From contig NZ_LQPW01000167.1 of NCBI RefSeq assembly GCF_002116635.1, forward strand, positions 62,001 through 126,000: a stretch of 64,000 nucleotides of DNA. Direction: 5' to 3'. Under the pieces are notes generated by a model, which worked only from the letters and a program-made list of their open reading frames with translations, made no database searches and was not told where the DNA came from. The stretch comes from Mycobacterium szulgai. Lineage in GTDB: Bacteria > Actinomycetota > Actinomycetes > Mycobacteriales > Mycobacteriaceae. Both the position numbers and the translations under genes were made by a program. Shown piece after piece: positions 8,135 through 15,574 of this stretch (position 1 is the first letter of the stretch; each line of letters begins with the position of its first letter).

Positions 8135-9330
8135 CCCCGGAACCCGTTTACATCCTCGGCGCCGGCATGCACCCGTGGGGCAAGTGGGGTCGCGACTTCA
8201 CCGAGTACGGCGTGGTGGCCGCGCGGGCCGCCCTGGCCGAATCAGGCCTGGACTGGCGTCAGATCCAGCTGGTGGCCGGCGCCGACACCATCCGCAATGG
8301 CTACCCGGGCTTTGTCGCCGGCGCCACGTTCGCCCAGAAGCTCGGCTGGAACGGCGTACCCGTGAGCTCGAGCTACGCCGCCTGCGCCAGCGGATCCCAG
8401 GCGCTACAGAGCGCGCGCGCCCAGATTCTGGCCGGCTTCTGCGACGTGGCGCTGGTCATCGGCGCCGACACCACCCCGAAGGGGTTTTTCGCTCCGGTCG
8501 GCGGCGAGCGCAAGAACGACCCGGACTGGCAGCGCTTCCACCTGATCGGCGCTACGAACACGGTGTACTTCGCGCTGCTGGCCCGCCGGCGCATGGACCT
8601 CTACGGCGCCACACTCGAGGACTTCGCTCAGGTGAAGGTGAAGAACTCCAAGCACGGGCTGAACAACCCGAATGCCCGCTACCGCAAGGAGAACTCGATC
8701 GACGACGTGCTGGCCAGTCCGGTGGTCTCGGATCCGCTTCGGCTGCTTGACATTTGCGCCACCTCCGACGGTGCGGCCGCACTGATCGTGGCGAGTAAGT
8801 CCTTCGCCCAGAAGCACCTCGGCTCGGTGGACGGCGTGCCGTCCGTGCGGGCCATCAGCACCGTGACTCCGCAATACCCTCAGCATCTGCCCGAATTGCC
8901 CGATATCGCAACTGATTCCACCGCGGTGGTGCCGGCGCCGGGTCGGGTGTTCAAGGATCAGATCCTCGATGCCGCCTACGCCGAGGCCGGTATCGGACCC
9001 GAAGACCTCAGCTTGGCCGAGGTCTACGACCTGTCCACCGCGCTGGAACTGGACTGGTATGAGCACCTGAACCTGTGCGCCCGGGGCGAAGCTGAGACGC
9101 TGCTGCGCAGCGGAGCCACCACCATCGGCGGCAAGGTCCCGGTCAACGCTTCGGGCGGGCTCGCGTGCTTCGGCGAAGCCATTCCCGCCCAGGCGATCGC
9201 CCAGGTCTGCGAACTCACCTGGCAGCTGCGCGGGCAGGCCACCGGCCGCCAAGTGGACAACGCGAAGGTGGGTATCACCGCCAACCAGGGCCTGTTCGGC
9301 CACGGCTCCTCAGTGATCGTGGCCCGCTAG
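8131..9330 (+). CDS. Thiolase-like lipid-transfer protein (Rv1627c-like)
   Basis: The ATG at 8131 was chosen because GGAGG lies 5 bp upstream and the ATGA overlaps the stop of the DUF35 gene; this gives 399 residues. Thiolase/SCP2-type features are SSYAACASGSQAL around a Cys, the LLDICATSDGAAALI loop, a catalytic-region VYDLSTALELDWYEHL, and the glycine-rich VNASGGLACFGEA near the C-terminus. DUF35-coupled thiolase-like proteins carry out retro-aldol cleavage or related acyl-CoA chemistry in sterol catabolism. This particular paralog is of unknown substrate; I infer a role in lipid or acyl-CoA metabolism. Confidence 0.93.
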   Translation: MTPEPVYILGAGMHPWGKWGRDFTEYGVVAARAALAESGLDWRQIQLVAGADTIRNGYPGFVAGATFAQKLGWNGVPVSSSYAACASGSQALQSARAQILAGFCDVALVIGADTTPKGFFAPVGGERKNDPDWQRFHLIGATNTVYFALLARRRMDLYGATLEDFAQVKVKNSKHGLNNPNARYRKENSIDDVLASPVVSDPLRLLDICATSDGAAALIVASKSFAQKHLGSVDGVPSVRAISTVTPQYPQHLPELPDIATDSTAVVPAPGRVFKDQILDAAYAEAGIGPEDLSLAEVYDLSTALELDWYEHLNLCARGEAETLLRSGATTIGGKVPVNASGGLACFGEAIPAQAIAQVCELTWQLRGQATGRQVDNAKVGITANQGLFGHGSSVIVAR

Positions 9331-9347
9331 CCCCCCTATTCGGGGGT
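9331..9347. terminator. Possible hairpin between convergent genes
   Basis: Immediately after the stop of the thiolase-like gene, CCCCC (9332-9336) and GGGGG (9342-9346) can pair around a five-base loop. There is no U-tract. It lies in the 94-bp gap between two convergent genes, where a bidirectional terminator would be expected. Confidence 0.3.
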
Positions 9348-9424
9348 GAAACTACGGCGCCCCCGCCCGGCGCGTCGCCGCCGTCAGCTCACGGTCGACG
9401 CCACGAGTGCACACTCAATGGCAG

Positions 9425-10054
9425 TTAGGCGTCCTTGGGTGCGTCGCCGAGCGTTTCCAGCACCACTTCGGCTACCCGCTTCATGGTGGTACGCCGGTCC
9501 ATCGCGGCCCGCTGAATCCACTTGAATGCCTCCGGCTCGGACATGCCCTGCTTGGCCTGCAGCAGGCCTTTGGCACGTTCGACGAGCTTTCGGGTTTCCA
9601 GCCGGTCCGACAGCGTGGCCACTTCCCGTTCCAGCGCCGCGATCTCACCGAACCGGGAGACCGCCAATTCGATGGCCGGGATCAGATCGCTGATCGTGAA
9701 AGGTTTGACCAAGTAAGCCATAGCCCCCGCATCGCGGGCGCGCTCGACCAGATCGCGCTGACTGAAGGCGGTCAGCACCACGATCGGCGCAATGCGCTTG
9801 CTCGCGATCTCCGACGCGGCGTCGATCCCGTCGCGGCGCGGCATCTTGACATCCATGATCACCAGATCCGGCTTATGCCGCTCAGCCAGCTCGACGGCTT
9901 CCTGGCCGTCGCCGGCTTCCCCGACGATGTCGTACCCCTCCTCTCGCAGCATTTCAGCGAGGTCCATCCGGATGAGCGCTTCGTCTTCCGCGATCAGGAC
10001 CCGGCGCGGCGGAGCGGCTTCGGCGTCGTTGTTGGGGCCGGTCATGACGGACAT
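9425..10054 (-). CDS. pdtaR: Response regulator with ANTAR RNA-binding domain
   Basis: The 209-residue product has a receiver domain (VLIAEDEALIRMDL; phosphoacceptor Asp at about residue 68 in LVIMDVKMP; VLTAFS; YLVKPF) and a C-terminal ANTAR domain (about residues 148-205: LVERAKGLLQ, EAFKWIQRAAMDRR). It matches Rv1626 (PdtaR), the partner of the sensor kinase PdtaS, which controls gene expression by binding RNA antiterminator hairpins. The kinase is not in this window. It stands alone, convergent with the thiolase-like gene, with a tRNA gene upstream on the other strand. Confidence 0.97.
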   Translation of the reverse strand: MSVMTGPNNDAEAAPPRRVLIAEDEALIRMDLAEMLREEGYDIVGEAGDGQEAVELAERHKPDLVIMDVKMPRRDGIDAASEIASKRIAPIVVLTAFSQRDLVERARDAGAMAYLVKPFTISDLIPAIELAVSRFGEIAALEREVATLSDRLETRKLVERAKGLLQAKQGMSEPEAFKWIQRAAMDRRTTMKRVAEVVLETLGDAPKDA

Positions 10055-10138
10055 TGTGTCGTGGACCGTTCAGACTCGGAAGCTTGGGGGGCGGTGAGTC
10101 GGGACGACACTGCCTTAAGGTAGAAAGCCGTACGCCAG

Positions 10139-10215
10139 CCCTCGTATCCCAACTGGCAGAGGAAACGGATTCAAAACCCGTACAGTGTGAGTTCGAATCT
10201 CACCGAGGGCACCAG
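10139..10215 (+). tRNA. leuV: tRNA with anticodon CAA (Leu), short variable arm, CCA encoded
   Basis: I folded this by hand. The acceptor stem is 10139-10145 with 10205-10211 (seven perfect pairs), discriminator A at 10212, and encoded CCA at 10213-10215. The anticodon stem is 10166-10170 with 10178-10182 (last pair A-C), and loop TTCAAAA gives anticodon CAA at 10173-10175. The T arm is 10188-10192 with 10200-10204 and loop TTCGAAT. The variable region is only five bases (10183-10187), so this is a class I tRNA although leucine tRNAs normally have a long variable arm. The D stem is short (three pairs). I believe the H37Rv equivalent is named leuV; that is from memory. Confidence 0.9.
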
Positions 10216-10220
10216 TTACC

Positions 10221-10244
10221 TGACCTCGATCGTGGCAGGTCAGC
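10221..10244. other. Hairpin just downstream of the tRNA
   Basis: CTGACCT (10221-10227) and AGGTCAG (10238-10244) are perfect inverted repeats with a ten-base loop, six bases after the tRNA CCA end. It could be a tRNA terminator or part of an old attachment site. No U-tract is present. Confidence 0.3.
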
Positions 10245-10263
10245 GACGTGTTCTACGGCTTTT

Positions 10264-10799
10264 CTACGGCCTTCTGAAGTGGAACGGGCCGAGCGCGATG
10301 TCGGTCAGGTTGCTGGCGCCCGTAGCCTGCGCCATGGTGCCACCGATGAAGCGGATACCGACTACGAGGTCGTTGTTGCCGTAACCGGCGTCGGCCAAAA
10401 CGGTGCCGAAGAACGTGGGCGTGGAGTCCAAGACGATGGCAACATTTTGGTTGCCAGAAACAGCCGAGGCGCTACCACCGGACCCCAGGATGAACGCGAC
10501 GTTGTGGTCGCCTATGCCGCCCGTCTGAACAGTGTTCTGAGTACCCAGGGCGAAGCCAATATTGTTGTTGCCGAAGCTGCTTTGAACCGTGCCGGAGCCC
10601 GCGACGAAGGCAACGTTGTTGGCGCCAAACAGGGCTTTGGCATTGCTGCCGGGACCTGAGGCGTAGGCAGAGTTGTTGTTGGTGTTGTCCGTGATGATGG
10701 AGACCTGGGCTTTCCCGCCACCCTGATCCCGTCGCCGACGCCGGATAAGTTGCCCGCGGCGGCCACCATCGCCTGCGATGCTGCGCTCACAAATGACAT
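10264..10799 (-). pseudogene. PE-like asparagine-rich protein, broken by a frameshift
   Basis: From the ATG at 10799 the frame reads MSFVSAASQAMVAAAGNLSG, which fits the start of a PE domain closely, but it runs out of frame after GIRVAGK. In the next frame a long Asn/Gly/Ala/Ser-rich sequence follows (NTNNNSAYASGPGS, GNNNIGFALG, DHNVAFILGSG, NQNVAIVLDS) to the stop at 10264. A single-base change near 10705-10712 would join them. The alternative is one ORF from 10866, but its first 50 residues are Arg-rich (LIRRRRRDQ) and look like an out-of-frame translation. The PE segment is much shorter than the usual 90-110 residues. Whether the break is real or a sequencing error cannot be told here. 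Confidence 0.6.
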
Positions 10800-11014
10800 C
10801 TGAAACCTTGCGATCGGTCGGCACCGCGACGTAATACCAGTTCAGAACACTCAGCCGGCTCTCCACCGACCGGTTGGCAGGAACGCATCATATGCCCGTC
10901 CCCGGTAACGCACCGAGGTTTGCTCAAGCTATTCGCGCCCGGTTTACGCGTCAAATACGCAAGGCGCCCGAAGACGTCCGGTAAACGTCGAGCTCAAAGG
11001 TTACGCTGTGATTC

Positions 11015-12355
11015 GTGGTGGCTAAGAAATGTGGCGCCCCACTAACAGGAGCCGATGGGTCGCAGCAGCGTCCGGACTGCGTGGCGGCTGCTCGCGCTCA
11101 TGCCGGCGCTCCTAACCAGCACTACGCAGCCACTGCTGCACGCCGGGCCCGGATACTCAACATCGCCGCCTGGATGTCGGTTGTCGTCACGACCAGCTTC
11201 GTGGCGGTGCAATTGCTGATGGGCTCGTGGCTCTGGCAGGTCATTTCGATCAACCTCGCGGCCGGGCTGATCTTCGCGAGCATCCCGATGCTGCACCGCT
11301 TCGGAGAATTGGTGGCTCCCCTGACCTTCATCGCGGCTGCCTACGTGACGGTGTTCGCCAGTGCCTGGGAAGTCGGAACCGGATCAGGCGCCCAGCTGTT
11401 TTTCATCGTCGGCACCTGCCTGGTCGTGCTGGTGCTGGGCGTTGAGCACATCGTGCTCGCCAGCGTCCTGGCCGCGACCGCAGCGGGCCTGGTCATCGCA
11501 TCGGAGTTCCTGATTCCGCGCGACACCGGACTGCAGCCGGCCTGGGCCCAGTCGATGGGCTTCGTCATCACCACCGTGTCCGCGTGCGTGGTGGTGGTCG
11601 TGACCGTCTGGTTCGCGCTGCGCGATACGGCACGCGCCGAAGCGGCCATGGAGGCCGAACACGAGCGCTCGGAGGCCCTGCTGGCCAACATGTTGCCGGC
11701 CAGCATCGCCGAGCGGCTCAAAGAGCCCGAGCGCAATGTCATCGCCGACAAGTACGACGAGGCCTCGGTACTGTTCGCCGACATCGTCGGCTTCACCGAG
11801 CGCGCCAGCAGCACCGCGCCGGCCGATCTGGTGCGCTTCCTGGACCGCCTGTACGGCGCTTTCGACGCCCTCGTGGACAAGCATCAGCTGGAAAAAATCA
11901 AGGTCAGCGGCGACTCCTACATGGTCGTCAGCGGTGTTCCCCGGCCCCGGCCCGACCACGTCGAAGCGCTTGCCGATTTCGCCCTCGACATGGCCGCCGT
12001 CGCCGCCGGGCTGAAGGACCCGCACGGACGATCCGTGCCGCTGCGGGTCGGCTTGGCCACCGGCCCGGTGGTCGCGGGTGTGGTGGGTTCTCGCCGGTTC
12101 TTCTACGACGTGTGGGGCGACGCGGTCAACGTCGCCTCGCGGATGGAATCCACCGACTCGGTGGGGCAGATTCAGGTGCCCGACGCCGTCTACCAGCGGC
12201 TGAAGGATGAGTTCGTGCTGCGAGAGCGCGGGGTCATCGACGTCAAAGGCAAAGGCGCCATGCGGACGTGGTATCTCGTGGGCCGCAAAGCCCCCAAGCA
12301 GTCCGAAGAGCCGGGGGACCTGGTGGCCGAGGATCAGCGCACCGCACGAGTCTGA
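11015..12355 (+). CDS. cya: Membrane-anchored class III adenylyl cyclase (Rv1625c-like)
   Basis: The 446-residue protein makes cAMP. The N-terminal 200 residues hold six hydrophobic segments (for example AWMSVVVTTSFVAVQLLM, LTFIAAAYVTVFASA, MGFVITTVSACVVVVV). A short linker (ARAEAAMEAEHERSEALLANMLP) leads to the cyclase domain with the metal-binding SVLFADIVGFTERAS, the substrate-specifying KIKVSGDSYMV, GLATGPVVAGVVG and the transition-state region WGDAVNVASRMES. It works as a homodimer, and its layout resembles half of a mammalian membrane cyclase. The start is GTG 11015 or GTG 11018. Confidence 0.97.
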   Translation: MVAKKCGAPLTGADGSQQRPDCVAAARAHAGAPNQHYAATAARRARILNIAAWMSVVVTTSFVAVQLLMGSWLWQVISINLAAGLIFASIPMLHRFGELVAPLTFIAAAYVTVFASAWEVGTGSGAQLFFIVGTCLVVLVLGVEHIVLASVLAATAAGLVIASEFLIPRDTGLQPAWAQSMGFVITTVSACVVVVVTVWFALRDTARAEAAMEAEHERSEALLANMLPASIAERLKEPERNVIADKYDEASVLFADIVGFTERASSTAPADLVRFLDRLYGAFDALVDKHQLEKIKVSGDSYMVVSGVPRPRPDHVEALADFALDMAAVAAGLKDPHGRSVPLRVGLATGPVVAGVVGSRRFFYDVWGDAVNVASRMESTDSVGQIQVPDAVYQRLKDEFVLRERGVIDVKGKGAMRTWYLVGRKAPKQSEEPGDLVAEDQRTARV

Positions 12356-12401
12356 CCCTCAACCCCTGTACCAGAACCGTCACATGCGTCACACTGGTGC
12401 C

Positions 12402-12974
12402 ATGCAAGCAAGCCCTGCACCCCTCCCTGTCCCAAGTTTGCTACCGCATCTGTGGAAATCCACGCTGGTCTCCGGGGTTCTATCAGTGGTCCTCGGCGTC
12501 CTTGTGCTGGCCTGGCCGCAAATATCGGTGCTGGCCGCAGCCATCGCGTTCGGGGTCTACCTGGTGCTGACCGGTATCGCACAGGTCGCGTTCGCGTTCG
12601 CGTTGCATGTTTCGGCCGGCAGCCGGATCCTGCTGTTCATCAGCGGGGCCGCCTCACTGATCCTGGCCGTGCTGGCGTTCCGCCATTTCGGTAATGCCGT
12701 GCTGTTGCTGGCCATCTGGATCGGCATCGGGTTCATTTTCCGCGGTGTCGCGACGACGGTGTCGGCCATCAGCGATCCCACGCTGCCAGGACGAGGCTGG
12801 TCGATTTTCGTCGGCCTGATCAGTTTGATCGCCGGCATCGTCGTCATGGCGTCACCGTTCGCGTCGATCATCACACTGGCGATCGTGGTCGGCATCTGGC
12901 TGGTCGTGATCGGCGTCTTCGAAATCGTCTCGGCGTTCGGGATTCGCAAGGCATCGCGATCGCTGCAACAGTAG
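12402..12974 (+). CDS. HdeD-like DUF308 membrane protein (Rv1624c-like)
   Basis: The 190-residue product is made almost entirely of six hydrophobic helices (STLVSGVLSVVLGVLVLAWP, LAAAIAFGVYLVLTG, ISGAASLILAVLAF, AIWIGIGFIFRGV, IFVGLISLIAGIVVM, TLAIVVGIWLVVIGVFE), the repeated-hairpin pattern of the HdeD/DUF308 family. The function is unknown; the E. coli relative is linked to acid resistance. ATG 12402 gives a family-like start; ATG 12384 would add six residues. It lies between cya and cydA in the same direction. Confidence 0.92.
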   Translation: MQASPAPLPVPSLLPHLWKSTLVSGVLSVVLGVLVLAWPQISVLAAAIAFGVYLVLTGIAQVAFAFALHVSAGSRILLFISGAASLILAVLAFRHFGNAVLLLAIWIGIGFIFRGVATTVSAISDPTLPGRGWSIFVGLISLIAGIVVMASPFASIITLAIVVGIWLVVIGVFEIVSAFGIRKASRSLQQ

Positions 12975-12992
12975 CGTCGGCCCCAGCCCGTC

Positions 12993-13009
12993 TACTACAC
13001 TTTGTCGTA
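12993..13009. promoter_or_regulatory. Near-perfect palindrome before cydA, BlaI-like
   Basis: TACTACA (12993-12999), spacer CTT, TGTCGTA (13003-13009) form a 7-3-7 inverted repeat with one mismatch, 37 bp before the cydA ATG. TACxACA/TGTxGTA half-sites are typical of BlaI/MecI repressors, and mycobacterial BlaI is linked to respiration genes. The assignment is by motif likeness only. Confidence 0.45.
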
Positions 13010-13046
13010 GCTGTTTTCTAACCCGCCGCAGCATCGGGAGATGACA

Positions 13047-14504
13047 ATGAATGTCGTCGACATATCGCGGTGGCAGTTCGGTATCACCACCGTCTACCAC
13101 TTCATTTTCGTGCCGCTCACCATCGGGCTGGCACCGCTGCTCGCGGTGATGCAGACGGCGTGGGTGGTCACCGACAACGTCGCTTGGTATCGCCTCACCA
13201 AGTTCTTCGGCAAGTTGTTCTTGATCAACTTCGCCATCGGGGTGGCGACGGGAATCGTGCAGGAATTTCAGTTCGGGATGAACTGGAGCGAGTACTCGCG
13301 GTTCGTCGGCGACGTGTTCGGCGCCCCGCTGGCGATGGAAGGCCTGGCCGCCTTCTTCTTCGAGTCCACCTTCATCGGGTTGTGGATCTTCGGCTGGAGC
13401 AGGCTGCCCAAACTGGTGCATCTGGCCTGTATCTGGATCGTCGCGATCGGGGTCAACGTCTCGGCGTTCTTCATCATCGCGGCGAACTCCTTCATGCAGC
13501 ATCCGGTTGGCGCGCACTACAACCCGGCTACCGGCCGCGCCGAACTGAACAGCATCTTCGCGCTGCTTACCAACAACACCGCGCAGTGGGCGTTCTTGCA
13601 CGCGGTCAGCGGCGCGTTGCTGACCGCAGCAACATTCGTCGCCGCCGTCAGCGCCTGGTGGCTGGTCCGTTCCCGTACCTCAACCGTCGACCCGGGCACC
13701 CGCGCGATGTATCGCCCGGCGACCATCCTGGGATGCTGGGTTGCGCTGGCCGCCACCGCCGGTCTGTTCTTCACCGGCGACTATCAGGGCAAGCTGATGT
13801 TCCGGCAACAGCCGATGAAAATGGCTTCGGCGGAGTCGTTGTGCGACACCCAGACCGATCCGAACTTCTCCATCCTGACCGTCGGCAGGCAGAACAACTG
13901 TGACAGCCTCACCCGCGTCATCGAGGTCCCCTATGTGCTGCCGTTCCTGGCTGAAGGCCGGACCGACGGCGTCACACTGCAAGGCGTGCGCAACATCCAG
14001 CAGGACTACCAACAGCGGTTCGGGCCCAACGATTACCGGCCCAACTTGTTCGTCACCTACTGGTCGTTCCGCATCATGATCGGGCTGCTGGCGATTCCGG
14101 TGCTGTTCGCGTTGCTGGCGTTATGGCTAACCCGCGGCGGCCGGGTCCCGAATCAGCGCTGGTTCGCCTGGTTCGCGCTGCTCACCATCCCAACGCCGTT
14201 TTTGGCCAACAGCGCGGGCTGGGTATTCACCGAAATGGGCCGCCAGCCTTGGATTGTCGTACCGAATCCCACCGGCGATCAACTGCTGCGACTCACCGTG
14301 GCCCAAGGTGTGTCAAACCACGCTCCCGCCATAGTGGTCACCTCGTTGGCGACATTCACGCTGATCTACGGGGTGCTCGCGGTCGTCTGGTTCTGGCTAC
14401 TCAAGCGCTACATCGTCGAAGGCCCGCAGGAACACGATGCGGAACCCGCTGCGCCCCAAGCACCCAGCGACGACGAGGTGGCTCCCCTGTCGTTCGCTTA
14501 CTGA
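13047..14504 (+). CDS. cydA: Cytochrome bd ubiquinol oxidase subunit I
   Basis: This is the haem-carrying subunit of the bd-type terminal oxidase, which oxidises menaquinol and reduces oxygen at low tension. The ATG at 13047 (MNVVDISRWQFG) was chosen because GGGAG lies six bases upstream; an in-frame ATG at 13041 directly touches that site. It has 485 residues and many membrane helices. Haem-ligand regions are TTVYHFIFVP (His near residue 18), FLHAVSGALL (His near 187) and WVFTEMGRQPW (Met near 395). FFFESTFIGLW and the Gln/Asn-rich quinol loop are typical. It begins the cydABDC operon. Confidence 0.98.
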   Translation: MNVVDISRWQFGITTVYHFIFVPLTIGLAPLLAVMQTAWVVTDNVAWYRLTKFFGKLFLINFAIGVATGIVQEFQFGMNWSEYSRFVGDVFGAPLAMEGLAAFFFESTFIGLWIFGWSRLPKLVHLACIWIVAIGVNVSAFFIIAANSFMQHPVGAHYNPATGRAELNSIFALLTNNTAQWAFLHAVSGALLTAATFVAAVSAWWLVRSRTSTVDPGTRAMYRPATILGCWVALAATAGLFFTGDYQGKLMFRQQPMKMASAESLCDTQTDPNFSILTVGRQNNCDSLTRVIEVPYVLPFLAEGRTDGVTLQGVRNIQQDYQQRFGPNDYRPNLFVTYWSFRIMIGLLAIPVLFALLALWLTRGGRVPNQRWFAWFALLTIPTPFLANSAGWVFTEMGRQPWIVVPNPTGDQLLRLTVAQGVSNHAPAIVVTSLATFTLIYGVLAVVWFWLLKRYIVEGPQEHDAEPAAPQAPSDDEVAPLSFAY

Positions 14505-14524
14505 CCCTAGATAGGAGCTGGCCA

Positions 14525-15574
14525 GTGGGACTTCAACAAATTTGGTTCGGCATTATCGGGGTACTTTTCCTCGGCTTCTTCATCCTCGAGGGCTTCGACT
14601 TCGGCGTCGGCATGTTGATGGAGCCGCTCGCCCGCATCGGCTCGGGCGACAAGGGCGATAGAGAAGCCAACCGGCGCGCGGCGCTCAACACCATCGGCCC
14701 GGTCTGGGACGGCAATGAGGTCTGGCTGATCACCGGTGGCGCAGCGATGTTCGCCGCTTTTCCCGGGTGGTATGCCACCGTGTTCTCCACGCTGTATCTG
14801 CCGCTGCTCGCCATCCTGTTCGGCATGATCCTGCGCGTGGTGTCCATCGAATGGCGCGGCAAGGTCGACGACACCAAGTGGCGCGGCTGGGCCGACTTCG
14901 GCCTCGCGGCCGGATCCTGGCTGCCTGCCTTGCTGTGGGGCGTGGCGTTCGCGATTCTGGTGCGCGGACTTCCGGTTGACGCCAACGGGCACATTCACCT
15001 GTCCATCACCGATGTGCTCAACGTCTACACGCTGCTTGGCGGTTTGGCGACCACGGGCCTGTTCTTGTTCTACGGCGCGGCGTTCCTGGCTTTGAAGACC
15101 GCAGGCCCGATCCGGGACAGTGCATACCGCATCGGCTTGTGGCTTGCCCTGCCGGTGACGGGATTGGTTGCCGGATTTGGGGTTTGGACGCAGCTCGTGT
15201 ACGGCAAGCAGTGGACGTGGGCGGCCCTGGGAGTGGCGGTGGTCGCACAGTTAGCGGCGGTGCTGCTGGTGTGGCGACGCGCCTCCGACGGCTGGGCGTT
15301 CGCGTGCGTGCTGCTGGTCGTGGCCGCCGTCGTGGTGCTGCTGTTCGGTGCCCTGTACCCCGACCTGGTGCCCTCGACGCTGAACGAGCAATGGAGCGTG
15401 ACGATTTACAACGCCTCGTCGACTCCGTACACGCTCAAGATCATGACCTGGGTCACCGCGATCTTCGCTCCGCTGACTGTGGTGTACCAGGGATGGACGT
15501 ATTGGATTTTCCGGCAACGGATTTCGGCCGAGCGGATACCGGCGTCGATCGGTCTGACCAGGCGTCCATCCTGA
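14525..15574 (+). CDS. cydB: Cytochrome bd ubiquinol oxidase subunit II
   Basis: CydB is the partner of CydA and holds no haem of its own in most species. The GTG at 14525 lies after TAGGAGCTGGCCA and gives 349 residues (LQQIWFGIIGVLFLGFFILE, then FDFGVGM, GPVWDGNEVWLITGGAAMFAAFP, ASSTPYTLKIMTW near the end). All are conserved CydB regions. It lies 20 bp after cydA, and its last codons overlap the start of cydD. Confidence 0.98.
   Translation: MGLQQIWFGIIGVLFLGFFILEGFDFGVGMLMEPLARIGSGDKGDREANRRAALNTIGPVWDGNEVWLITGGAAMFAAFPGWYATVFSTLYLPLLAILFGMILRVVSIEWRGKVDDTKWRGWADFGLAAGSWLPALLWGVAFAILVRGLPVDANGHIHLSITDVLNVYTLLGGLATTGLFLFYGAAFLALKTAGPIRDSAYRIGLWLALPVTGLVAGFGVWTQLVYGKQWTWAALGVAVVAQLAAVLLVWRRASDGWAFACVLLVVAAVVVLLFGALYPDLVPSTLNEQWSVTIYNASSTPYTLKIMTWVTAIFAPLTVVYQGWTYWIFRQRISAERIPASIGLTRRPS

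Noticed and set aside
10264..10866. A single intact 200-residue gene from 10866
   Set aside because: The first 50 residues are Arg-rich and unlike the rest, while a PE-like start in another frame fits better; kept as a frameshifted gene with moderate confidence.
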